Origin: Siphonodentalium dalli
Taxonomy: Eukaryota; Mollusca; Scaphopoda; Gadilida; Siphonodentaliidae
DNA: 64,000 nt
NCBI GenBank assembly: GCA_032622095.1
Contig: CP136064.1
Location: 261,869,863-261,933,862, forward strand
Reading direction: 5' to 3'
The notes under the pieces: model-generated
Databases searched by the model: none
What the model saw: only the letters and a program-made list of their open reading frames with translations
What the model was told of the DNA's origin: nothing
Shown here: piece after piece, positions 51,301 through 55,473 of the stretch
Layout: every line of letters begins with the position of its first letter
Numbering within the stretch: position 1 is the stretch's first letter
Program-made: the position numbers and the translations under genes

Positions 51301-53353
51301 TTGAAATGTTGGCCCAACTAGTAGCACAACATGTAAACAATAATCAGGTAGCAAATGCAAGCAGGCGACAACGCCACTGACATGCTGAATTGGCTTCAAT
51401 CTAAACAGAATATTTCCGTGCAGACACATTGCCTGCATAGCGTTTATTGCTCATTTTGGTAATCTTAAGCGGCTACATGTTTCGTAATACTACATGTTTG
51501 ACACAAAACAGGTTTGATCGTGTACGTATGGGCGGAATAGTCACGCAAGTCAGGTGACTGTCGTTGACAATGACCACACACGATACAAGATATATGTATG
51601 TGTCTGAACCTGGCGCTATTGTCCTCTCTGTATGAGGCAAATAAAGAACATTCAGATGAAAGAAACAACAGAGTAAAATCATGACCACGTGTGCACTATC
51701 TTCTGACAAACCTTAATGAGTATGGCGATTATACCACCGAAGATGATCACAGTCTGCAGTACATCAGTCCATATCACTGCTTTGTAGCCACCCTGAAACA
51801 AAGGGCTGACACAGTTTTGGCACAATGGGTAGATGGTATACTTGGCTGTGATAAGCAGTAGATTGTTGTCTCCATCTAGTCATTTGGGCGAGTAAAGCGG
51901 CGAACTATGGCCGATTGCCACCACACTGAATAGCAGAACGACGCCACACCTGCTGATATTGTAACTGTGATACGTGTGACACTGATCAATGTCACCACTG
52001 CGAGTGCTACCAGTACGTATCACCAGTGTATGTAATACAAGCCAATAAGCCAAGGATTATATATCAAACAATATATAATCGGGGTTGAGGTAAATAATGG
52101 TTATTAATCTGAGTAACACGTGCCACGTGATGTTGATTATATACCAGAATATAACTTATCAATATAATATAAAGCGGGTAACCGGAGCCAACTAGACACT
52201 AATAATACTTTTATTTCAGAAATACTCCTTCCTTTTCGAATGATTATATTGACTAAATAACGGAAATATTCATCCTTTTTTAAAACTAAAAAAACATGTT
52301 TTTAAATTCATCGAACAAGTGCCAGATTTTATAACGTCATCGAGATGACCGCCATTCAAAATGTCAGAGTAGGCATGAGTCACTTTGTTTAATTGATAGC
52401 AGTAAATTTCTGATAGAAAATTGAATATCTCTAAAGTTGTGAGCCAAACAAATGGACATAAGAGCCTCTACTATGTGTTTTGAAGGATACAGCGAATATA
52501 AACAGGGATGCATGCCAAATAATGCATTTACCATGTACTGTGGCTATGGCCTGAACCCATATATGATCCCCAAAAAAAGAAATATCATTAGAGATAGACA
52601 AATAGGAATCACAAACAAGTCTGTGTGAGTTTTTGACGTCCACTGCGAACTTGGAAACGCCATTTGTCTTATACCACTCACATATGATGATAATCATTGA
52701 AGCTGGATGCCGCAAAAACACAATGCCACTCACATGCCCTTAAAAACAACCATTATATATACAAATAAAAAAAAAACCGGTAGATTTCTGACTGCAGCAA
52801 AAATGTCAATGCCGCCTACATATTTGCAACTTTGCAAAACAGAGTTGTCACAAATCGGATTGTTTTCATTAACGAAAACGAGGTTTGTGGTTAGGTTTGT
52901 TAAGAATGAAATTGTGTTTTGAGGCATTTATCTCCAACGATGATCGTCAGTGCTAACAAATATCTGTTGAATGAGAGAAACATGGCTGTCAAACTGGCAA
53001 TGGACGCGAAAAGGACATAAGCACTCATCTTACAAAACCTATTGATTAATTTAACTTAAATATTTCTTGGAGCAAGATAATTCTCCATTTATATTTTATC
53101 ACCCTGTTTCACGTCACTTTAAGTAACTTTCGCTGTTTATGCGTATTATGTGGTGATACTTGTACATGCAATTCTGTTTTTGACACACGACAACAAATTC
53201 AAGTATTTATTTATTGTCTATTGCAATTCACCCGTATATTAAAATTCTTTTGAAAATACTTGTTTAAAGAACAGCATATACTCACAATCGATGTGTAGAC
53301 TAGTGCACAGGCGGTTATGATGATCATGAGAAAAAATTCGCTAAACCCTGTAG
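9158..53353 (-). CDS. Sodium-coupled monocarboxylate transporter (SLC5A8/12-like), 13 exons, 5' end missing
   Basis: Plasma-membrane Na+/solute symporter of the SLC5 (SSS) family, closest by eye to SMCT1/SMCT2, which move lactate, pyruvate and short-chain fatty acids with Na+. Thirteen exons join in the order 53286-53353, 51712-51792, 48030-48103, 46510-46647, 44568-44703, 43768-43856, 39558-39670, 35386-35456, 28583-28669, 23064-23296, 21682-21782, 20118-20239 and 9158-9304. All joins keep frame and all introns are GT-AG. Family signatures seen: GGYKAVIWTDVLQ, QTFW followed by GVSQTTIQR (the family's GVNQ-QVQR), IMPYMVLDMF--PGVAGLY, SLSTISSTLSS (family [11 protein letters not shown]), and SGIGAPMIGVFVVGI. 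The 485 residues seen compare with about 610 in the human protein, so roughly 160 N-terminal residues are missing. The substrate is inferred from family only; SMVT-type (SLC5A6) cannot be excluded. Confidence 0.93.
9648..12161 (+). CDS. LINE ORF2: partial endonuclease plus full reverse transcriptase
   Basis: 837-codon frame without stops. The N-terminus is the second half of an AP-type endonuclease ([19 protein letters not shown] near residue 95). Then come the RT blocks: [53 protein letters not shown] and the catalytic LFADDTALY. Canonical CR1/jockey-superfamily order. The frame opens with TTG after a stop, so this copy is 5'-truncated within the endonuclease. The intact frame implies a young insertion. 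It lies in intron 12 of the transporter, antisense to it. Confidence 0.93.
   Translation: [837 protein letters not shown]
12162..12335 (+). mobile_element. 3' tail of the LINE
   Basis: Short untranslated end finishing in an ATAGATAGATAGTATAG microsatellite, as in CR1-like elements that end in short repeats rather than poly(A). The exact boundary is uncertain. Confidence 0.55.
13050..13620. repeat. Degenerate ~135-bp tandem repeat
   Basis: ACATGGCCGCC-GCAGCCAT-like cores recur near 13168, 13300, 13450 and 13578, with CTGCAGCCCA(C/T)ATTTA following two of them. Non-coding. Confidence 0.6.
14058..14546. mobile_element. 490-bp foldback with a hairpin nested in each arm
   Basis: Left arm from AAATACGTATTTGTGATCCG is inverted at the right end (GGTCACAAATACGTATTT). 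Each arm contains its own ~70-bp palindrome (14122-14193 and 14414-14482), followed inward by AT-rich sequence and GAGCCCC/GGGGCTC. No coding. Confidence 0.9.
14122..14193. repeat. Hairpin family H2, copy a
   Basis: GCCAATGCATTCTCTTATAT...GCGAGTCGACC|ATAGGTCGCCTCGC...GAATGCATTGGC. Flanks are asymmetric: CTGT on one side and CTAACAATTTT on the other. Other copies: 14414-14482, 40635-40703, 40876-40944, 49296-49362. Confidence 0.92.
15209..20117 (-). repeat. 65-bp satellite (~76 copies) seeded by the exon 12 donor
   Basis: Exact 65-bp period, highly homogeneous (variants such as gtatcc/gtagcc and cctaga/cccaga). On the minus strand each unit reads GTGGCTACAAACTGAACCC-TTCG|GTGAGTACACG, the last ~27 nt of exon 12 followed by its 5' splice site. 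The array begins at the true donor (20117). The donor core is intact in nearly every unit. It is intronic and not translated. Confidence 0.96.
20118..20239 (-). CDS. SMCT-like transporter, exon 12 (cytoplasmic tail)
   Basis: 122 nt, enters with two bases and leaves in phase 0. It encodes RVRSEDSDPRYSMVLSDAFC and ends RCGYQLNPS; DPRY matches the family's post-helix 'LDPRYILTKEDFL'. This phase pair is the only one that joins exon 11 to the open frame of exon 13. The last ~27 nt and the donor GTGAGTACACG are the seed of the 65-bp satellite starting at this exon. Confidence 0.85.
20440..20640 (+). repeat. Short direct repeat, SINE-like
   Basis: TGTAATTCAGTGGTTAG-GTG--GACATGTATTGACTG occurs twice in about 60 bp. 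The stretch resembles a tRNA A-box region ('TTCAGTGGTTAG'), so it may be a decayed tRNA-derived SINE head. Confidence 0.3.
21095..21160 (-). mobile_element. Decayed tRNA-derived SINE head
   Basis: Minus strand CCCGGTGGCTCAATTGGTGA resembles the A-box end of the SINE at 59157-59190 (TCGGTGGCTCAATCGGTTAG). The B-box is not clear. Confidence 0.4.
21682..21782 (-). CDS. SMCT-like transporter, exon 11 (last helix)
   Basis: 101 nt. It encodes SGLNSFLSISMYWLSPMGIV then SCVVMAHVFTLCF, matching 'WYSLSYLYFSTVGTLVTLLVGILVSL' of the family's final membrane helix. Acceptor TTTTATAG, donor GTAAGT; phase 1 at the 3' end. Confidence 0.88.
22780..23048. repeat. (ATC/TCA)n microsatellite
   Basis: Long imperfect trinucleotide tract ending 15 bp from the donor of exon 10. 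Apparent His-rich and Asp-rich frames over it are artefacts. Confidence 0.95.
23064..23296 (-). CDS. SMCT-like transporter, exon 10
   Basis: 233 nt. A transmembrane helix (SAVFAAICAAALCYFYSIG) is followed by a long, low-conservation loop with PLPPAPMNMCPG. Two N-glycosylation sequons lie in it (NMT and NLT), as expected for the large extracellular loop before the last helix in SMCTs. Donor GTAAGT abuts a (ATC)n tract. Confidence 0.9.
23297..24355. other. Intron 9, 3' part: nothing recognised
   Basis: Unique AT-rich sequence with a short poly-C tract near 24195. Frames are short and lack splice-consistent homology. Confidence 0.5.
24356..24700 (+). repeat. Interspersed repeat family A, copy 2
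   Basis: Contains GAGGCCGAGTCCGGTAAAAG and ATAATATATGATCTTGAGCG, shared with copy 1 (213-620) and, inverted, with 53435-53830. Confidence 0.7.
25140..25260. repeat. Imperfect palindrome
   Basis: GCAATCGG-CTCGC on the left is mirrored by GCGAGTCCGATTGC, centred on the perfect 20-bp palindrome ATATCAAACATGTTTGATAT. Confidence 0.8.
25297..25374. repeat. 13-bp tandem repeat, 6 copies
   Basis: CGATTGTATAGCT repeated; minisatellite in intron 9. Confidence 0.95.
25557..26826. repeat. 31-bp minisatellite, about 41 copies
   Basis: Unit CATGTTCATTATTATCGGGG-GTATAGACAGT with scattered variants. I find no similarity to a neighbouring exon edge. After it, a block ATCCTATATCGGATGTACGT recurs at 28150. 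Confidence 0.96.
27869..28004. repeat. 34-bp tandem repeat, 4 identical copies
   Basis: Unit TACGTGTCTGGGACTATATA-ACACACAAGGCGCG starting at 27869, 27903, 27937 and 27971. Confidence 0.97.
28365..28475. repeat. 111-bp GC-rich hairpin (family H3)
   Basis: Arms 28365-28418 and 28422-28475 (GTGAGACACGGGGATTTGTC and its inverse), imperfect near the tip. A half copy lies at 27685-27750 and related blocks occur at 27555-27615. Confidence 0.92.
28583..28669 (-). CDS. SMCT-like transporter, exon 9
   Basis: 87 nt, 29 codons, phase 0 at both ends. ITVVLLSGIGAPMIGVFVVG then ILCPWIHGK corresponds to the family's '[28 protein letters not shown]'. Acceptor TTATTACAG; this acceptor and the first ~29 nt of exon seed the 28.7-32.0 kb array. 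Donor GTAAGG. Confidence 0.93.
28670..32050 (-). repeat. Array of exon 9 acceptor copies (26-bp and ~45-bp units)
   Basis: The basic unit on the plus strand is GTAAAACCACTGTTATCAGT-AATAAT (26 bp). Longer units extend to TTCCACTTAG, i.e. on the minus strand TTATTACAG|ATAACAGTGG-TTTTACTAAGTGGAATTG, the exon 9 acceptor and its first ~29 nt. A 402-bp higher-order repeat is visible (28998-29216 equals 29400-29618). Most short units have the acceptor AG changed to TG (TTACTG), while the long units keep TTACAG. Small open frames here (LLQITVVLLSGIV) are echoes of exon 9. Confidence 0.95.
32069..32507. mobile_element. Miniature inverted-repeat element, TTAA-flanked
   Basis: Ends AAAGGCCCGCTTTACGAATG and CATTCGAAAATTAAGTGGGCC-TTT are inverted over about 40 bp and both abut TTAA, as for piggyBac-type insertions. 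Non-coding. Confidence 0.65.
33001..33085. repeat. ~54-bp tandem repeat, left half (split by a LINE)
   Basis: TATATGACGTCATTCACCTG-CCTGATGTATAAGCACCC and following units. The right half continues at 34308-34380. The LINE lies at GAGGTATA|AAGCACCC of one unit. Confidence 0.85.
33086..34307 (+). pseudogene. LINE fragment with frameshifted reverse transcriptase
   Basis: Three overlapping frames (33096-33479, 33437-34075, 34033-34239) form one RT with two frameshifts. Blocks seen: VCFLDASEAFDRVNHEMLLR, TTGVRQGGILSPYLFNVYIN, then LCYAVDMCII, where the catalytic YADD has become YAVD. The C-terminal part includes FKMFVSPLYCAHLW. 5'-truncated; 3' end AATAAATACAATACAAT at 34290-34307. Antisense to the transporter, in intron 8. 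Non-functional. Confidence 0.9.
35219..35385 (-). repeat. Four tandem copies of the exon 8 donor, ~42-bp period
   Basis: Minus strand: true junction GGTACTCTTATTCAG|GTAAGT. Downstream copies GGTACTCTTATTGAG|GCAAGT start their intron base at 35309, 35266 and 35224, plus one shortened copy at 35351. Every copy has GC instead of GT at the donor, in an AG|GCAAGT context. Confidence 0.93.
35386..35456 (-). CDS. SMCT-like transporter, exon 8
   Basis: 71 nt. It encodes a helix (VVVTGAMCTGMAVIFSQVGG) and ends TLIQ in phase 0, equal to the family's 'VVYGALCIGMAALASLMGALLQ' region. Donor GTAAGT. The exon end and donor are repeated four times just downstream. Confidence 0.93.
35772..35907. mobile_element. 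Short foldback element
   Basis: ATTAGAAATGTATGTAGTGG and its inverse near 35906 enclose an imperfect palindrome (GTGGTCGGTAGGG). Confidence 0.8.
36037..36240. mobile_element. ~200-bp miniature element with ~35-bp inverted ends
   Basis: TTAGTAATGTACTTCAATGT...CCCAACT at the left is inverted at 36204-36240 (AGTTGGGAC...ACATTGAAGTACATTATTAA). Confidence 0.85.
36767..37307 (+). pseudogene. Decayed coding remnant: zinc-finger-like start and Lys-rich end
   Basis: Two broken open stretches on the plus strand. At 36767-36859 a CPLCGEYLTTEETIVAHIG segment looks like a C2H2-type finger and hits a stop. At 37020-37307 a 95-codon stretch ends with TKDTKADATKDRKKAVKYND and TAA. Stops and frame changes separate them. 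Could be a retro-element Gag-like ORF or a processed pseudogene; not recognised. The long minus-strand frame over it is a shadow. Confidence 0.35.
37760..38160 (+). pseudogene. Unrecognised coding-like remnant
   Basis: Open stretch 37772-37999 followed, after a shift, by WSGINQEVEYIEREMLAMSN near 38066-38135. GC-richer than its surroundings. Possibly the same dead element as 36767-37307. Confidence 0.25.
38669..39300. mobile_element. 632-bp GC-rich foldback element with 43-bp perfect TIRs
   Basis: Both ends carry ATGGAATCCTATTACGGCCA-CTTGCTAATGGCGCTTTCGGCGC in inverted form. Flanks AACAATCT (38661-38668) and AACAATCA (39301-39308) form an 8-bp target duplication with one mismatch. The interior is palindromic tandem blocks of GCGCCGAAAGCGACAAAAAG. 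It reads open in several frames as Arg/Ala-rich peptides, a composition artefact. Confidence 0.93.
39558..39670 (-). CDS. SMCT-like transporter, exon 7
   Basis: 113 nt. It encodes STISSTLSSMSAIICEDITR then PLAGRITDYKARLIAQLS, matching the family's [21 protein letters not shown]. Its acceptor plus first ~25 nt is repeated seven times upstream in the intron. The true copy is the only one whose frame continues beyond SSM into a full exon. Donor GTACGT. Confidence 0.93.
39671..40040 (-). repeat. Seven tandem copies of the exon 7 acceptor, 50-bp period
   Basis: True acceptor at 39671-39673. Copies at 39721, 39771, 39821, 39880, 39930, 39980 and 40019, mostly exactly 50 bp apart. Each minus-strand copy reads TTTCAG|CACTATTTCGTCGACTCTAT (first ~25 nt of exon 7). 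One copy has lost AG (39880, TTCTG) and the nearest has TAG. Not translated. Confidence 0.94.
40635..40944. repeat. H2 hairpins c and d with outward AT-rich repeats
   Basis: Palindromes at 40635-40703 and 40876-40944 in opposite orientation. AT-rich AATTGTTAAAGAATGTAAGA-type repeats extend left (40440-40630) and right (40950-41030). A TTAACCCTTT piggyBac-like end lies at 40825. Confidence 0.88.
41455..41520. repeat. Degenerate GGGTTA-like tract
   Basis: About ten imperfect (A)GGGTTAG units, telomere-like but broken. Short, intronic. Confidence 0.6.
42566..42975 (+). mobile_element. Repeat family P, copy 2
   Basis: Same ~410 bp as 3985-4400 (TAAACATAAAGAGCGTTATT, TGTTTACGTACACCATCGTA). Here the minisatellite follows it. 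Confidence 0.6.
42982..43600. repeat. 56-bp minisatellite, about 11 copies
   Basis: Unit GACCCACCAACATCATAGCA-RTTCAACAGGACCCCGGCAT-TATAGTAAATTAGCAT. Core is the reverse complement of the repeats at 3870-3985. Confidence 0.96.
43603..43742. mobile_element. 140-bp piggyBac-type miniature element
   Basis: TTAACCCTTTCAT at the left and ATGAAAGGGTTAA at the right: inverted CCCTTT ends with TTAA duplication. It includes a fragment of the H2 hairpin (ATATAAGAGAATGCA). Confidence 0.82.
43768..43856 (-). CDS. SMCT-like transporter, exon 6
   Basis: 89 nt. It encodes IMPYMVLDMFSQYPGVAGLY and LSSILSASL, the 'LMPYLVLDI---PGL-GLFVA--FSGTLS' signature of SLC5. Ends in phase 2; acceptor ACTTACAG, donor GTATGA. 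Confidence 0.95.
44568..44703 (-). CDS. SMCT-like transporter, exon 5
   Basis: 136 nt. It encodes a membrane helix (LLMIPMYVAVTSLSIFQGVV) followed by AYSYYHKKGCDPIKSGELD, the family's 'Y---CDP' extracellular loop. The first base completes an Arg codon with exon 4. Donor GTCAGT, acceptor ATATTTCAG. Confidence 0.92.
44831..45425. repeat. Compound tandem repeat (16-bp and ~90-bp units)
   Basis: CATACACTACATTCAT units, then four ~90-bp units with TTATTTCCATCAGTGATAAC and CGAGTTTCGTTATAAAACAC. Lies in intron 4, just upstream of exon 5. Confidence 0.93.
45638..45846. repeat. ~19-bp tandem repeat
   Basis: About eleven units of AATCACCGCGAACCACCGAG with substitutions. Confidence 0.95.
46510..46647 (-). 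CDS. SMCT-like transporter, exon 4
   Basis: 138 nt, split codons at both ends. It contains SPYQRQTFWSLIIGTSLRYL and GVSQTTIQRINSTPTVTDAK, matching the family's RHTFWT and GVNQSQVQR core. Its acceptor (TTTTGTAG) and first 20 nt are duplicated 3.1 kb upstream in another intron at 49784-49803. Confidence 0.92.
46628..47831. repeat. 1.2-kb duplication, copy B1
   Basis: Nearly identical to 49784-50990 (few substitutions and small indels, e.g. cacaaacta versus cacaaaactta). B1 begins inside exon 4 (20 nt of coding sequence) and runs through its acceptor into intron 3. Confidence 0.96.
48030..48103 (-). CDS. SMCT-like transporter, exon 3
   Basis: 74 nt, starts in phase 0 and leaves two bases for exon 4. 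It encodes GTIDSGGVSEMIYMANEGGR then LKLF, equal to the family's extracellular 'GG---I----Y-GGRL-F' segment. Donor GTGAGT, acceptor TTTTGTGCAG. Confidence 0.92.
48126..48777. mobile_element. ~650-bp TTAA-flanked inverted-repeat element
   Basis: TTAACCCTTTGTTTACTAAA at the left and its imperfect inverse TTTAGTAAAGTAATGGTTAA at the right. piggyBac-like ends; non-coding. Confidence 0.55.
48838..49060. repeat. ~220-bp direct duplication of 48260-48485
   Basis: TTAATTTCTAAACTATGGAC ... GGAATAAAGGACCCATCGAA occurs in both. The second copy continues into (GGAATAAAGACC)-type repeats to about 49230. Confidence 0.93.
49296..49690. repeat. H2 hairpin copy e plus AT-rich tandem tail
   Basis: Partial palindrome 49296-49362 followed by about 300 bp of AATTGTTAAAGAATGTAAGA-AAAAATGATA repeats, the same module as at 40440-40630. 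Confidence 0.88.
49784..50990. repeat. 1.2-kb duplication, copy B2, carrying an exon 4 acceptor decoy
   Basis: Copy of 46628-47831 placed in intron 2. Bases 49784-49803 are the first 20 nt of exon 4, followed by the acceptor TTTTGTAG (minus strand). It is bracketed by a 142-bp direct repeat (49645-49786 and 50994-51135) that looks like one continuous sequence split by B2. Confidence 0.95.
51136..53285. other. Introns 1-2 around exon 2: nothing else recognised
   Basis: Short frames at 52431-52927 on both strands overlap one another and show no domain. I treat them as chance. Confidence 0.5.
51712..51792 (-). CDS. SMCT-like transporter, exon 2
   Basis: 81 nt, phase 0 at both ends, 27 residues starting GGYKAVIWTDVLQ, the most diagnostic SLC5 motif in the gene, followed by the hydrophobic run IIFGGIIAILIK. 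Acceptor CTTTGTTTCAG, donor GTTTGT. Confidence 0.95.
53286..53353 (-). CDS. SMCT-like transporter, exon 1 of those in the window
   Basis: 68 nt. It enters with two bases of a split codon and ends in phase 0. It encodes TGFSEFFLMIIITACALVY, a membrane helix matching the SLC5 stretch just before the GGLKAVIWTDV motif. Acceptor TTTGTTTGCAG at 53354 and donor GTGAGT ending the exon at 53286. No upstream coding exon was recognised between here and 64000. Confidence 0.88.
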
Positions 53354-53434
53354 CTGCAAACAAATGGAGAGATCGGTGGTTATTATAACTAGCAGGATTA
53401 CACAAGAAAACCAATGTCAGAAATGGTATATACC

Positions 53435-53830
53435 CATGATTGTAATTATAGAATATAAACTATATTGATTCGCGAATGACCAACTCAGAATTCCGTTAAA
53501 ATAACAACCAGCACATAATTAACGAATCGGCGGCCTCCTCGGCCGACTCGGCCGTCTCCGACCACAACCTCCAGTGGGCTGCAGAACGAAAAATGTCTAT
53601 AAAAGTTGAAATATAAGACTTACAAATTATCTTTTTCATTTCTTTTATTTGTAATTGACATAGCTTGTCACAATATAAATGACAATAAACGAAATTGAAA
53701 TTCCCAACTACACCTTTTACCGGACTCGGCCTCCGGTTCCCATTCTATAAACAAAACACCCATGGGCCCAGGCGAAACAAGAATCGCTACATTAGTATAC
53801 ACGCGGCGCGCGTAATAATATAACAAGGGC
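53435..53830 (-). repeat. Interspersed repeat family A, copy 3
   Basis: Inverse of copies at 213-620 and 24356-24700: TTTTACCGGACTCGGCCTCC, CATTAGTATACACGCGGCGCGCG, ATGATTGTAATTATAGAATA. Confidence 0.75.
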
Positions 53831-53929
53831 AATGCCAAGCGTGAGCCAATGCCCCCGACTGTACGCTCAATGTTGGCTATATCTAGAGAGGAAATGAAGT
53901 AATAGTTGGGCATTTCTCTCAGTTTAACC

Positions 53930-54480
53930 AAAGGTCATAACTCTGACAAAGGGGCATAACTCTGGAAAGAAATGTGCGAACCAAACCTCCACTAGGACGG
54001 ACGGACGAAGGTCTCCATTATATATCCCCCTCCCGAATCTTCAATTAAAAACTTTCCAAGTCAAACCGGTGCCGTAACAGTGGTAAAAATCAAAGGACGA
54101 CATCCTTTCCCCCAAAATGAGCTATCACCATGCCAAAGGACAAAGAAGTATAAATAATAAAGATATCCGCAGAATAATTTGTTTATGGTCGCGTTGACGC
54201 CTTTTACACTAAGTCCAGCAAAGGGTCATAACTCTTGAAAAATATTGCGGACAAAATCAGCACTATGTGGAGAGCCTTTCCACAATTAAATGCTGGTCTA
54301 CTGGCATACCAAAGGACATCAAAATTGGACTATCGATACTTGAGCTGTATATACCCCCGAATTGGGGATATAATAATACTGGTGCTTGTATGGCGCTGAT
54401 CTTTCTAACATAAGGGACCATATGCGCTTCATAGTATTGTTGAGTAATGCTGAATATTATAGCTGTGGCCATTTTACAGG
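53930..54480. repeat. Degenerate interspersed repeat
   Basis: GGTCATAACTCTGACAAAGG and GGGGCATAACTCTGGAAAGA, a motif type common in bivalve genomes in my recollection. Non-coding. Confidence 0.4.
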
Positions 54481-55059
54481 CGCTTCACAAGAGTGGCTTA
54501 CAGTTACCCAACAAACCAGGTTTCTATGTCTCGTCTCTCGTCTGGTGCTACCTTAGAAAGGCAGCTATGGGAATAAAATGTCATAATTTATATTGGTGTT
54601 GGGGTAATTCTTTATAAAATTTTGGTACATGTGTAAACAATTTCAGAAGGGGGTTTACTTGTTTGTCATAACAAGTAGCCCAAGAGCGGCGGATTATATC
54701 GAAGACCTTTTTGAAAACGATTGAGAGAGTGTTATGCCACTGTTATGAGAACAATCCACCAGTGGGCTAAGAACTCACCTCAATGTTTAACAGCAAACAT
54801 AACCACCGGCGGGCTGTGATCTCATCTCTATGTTAGAGAGCGAATACAAGTCCCACATTCTTACCACTAGACTCATACACATGTTCGCTAACATATGTTG
54901 CATGCGTTTAGTTTAAACATATCTATTCCTATATATTCGCATAAATGCACTTCTTTGATTCTGCATGCAATAAGCAATGGTGAATTTTCTCCATTATTCC
55001 GTTTTATGGCGCGTGCCACAATGAAAACAGATTATAAAGAATGTCCGTCTGGTAAGTCG

Positions 55060-55072
55060 AGTTAGGTTCATA

Positions 55073-55103
<31 letters not shown>

Positions 55104-55337
55104 CTGCGGTTTAATGTCGCTTGGAGCAACTAAGGCCATATCACGACATTTCGCCTAACCTTAGTGATTTCAATGGCTGATAAACTCGTCGACCAAGTGC
55201 GGCAAACCACTGGCCATCGGCGAGTAACTGACCACTCCACCAGATAACGATTTCGAGTTACAAAGTCCACGATGGAAACATGTGGATTTGAACCCTTATC
55301 GCCAGCGCTGGAAGGTGAAACGGCTTGGAGTTGTATC
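55060..55337 (-). mobile_element. tRNA-derived SINE, body and tail (split by Gypsy)
   Basis: Minus-strand SINE whose head is at 59157-59190. The B-box GGGTTCAAATCC lies near 55289-55300. The body ends with GCCTTAGTTGCTCCAAGCGA-CATTAAACCGCAG and a (TCAA)n tail (55077-55103). Target duplication AGTTAGGTTCATAT at 55060-55073 and 59191-59204 is a perfect 14 bp. Same sense as the transporter gene. Confidence 0.92.
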
Positions 55338-55460
55338 TGTGATGAAATTTGTATTTAGTTTCTAAGACTTTCACTTGTATTTTACAGATGTACTCAGAAG
55401 TTCTGTTTGGTAATTAATTAAAGACTTTCATCAACAAGAATCGTTATCTACCTCACTACA
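55338..55460 (+). repeat. 5' LTR
   Basis: 123 bp, starts TGTGATGAAATTTG and ends CCTCACTACA. Differs from the 3' LTR only at 55401 (T here, A at 59097). Confidence 0.96.
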
Positions 55461-55462
55461 GT

Positions 55463-55473
55463 TTACCAAACAG
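55463..55473 (+). promoter_or_regulatory. Candidate self-priming primer-binding site
   Basis: TTACCAAACAG, 2 nt after the 5' LTR, is the exact 11-nt complement of CTGTTTGGTAA inside the LTR (55403-55413). The TGG expected for a tRNA 3'-end primer is not present next to the LTR. Self-priming of this sort is known from yeast Tf1 and its relatives. Confidence 0.6.

Noticed and set aside
52431-52927. Possible small gene on either strand
   Set aside because: Opposite-strand frames of similar length, no family resemblance, ordinary intronic composition.
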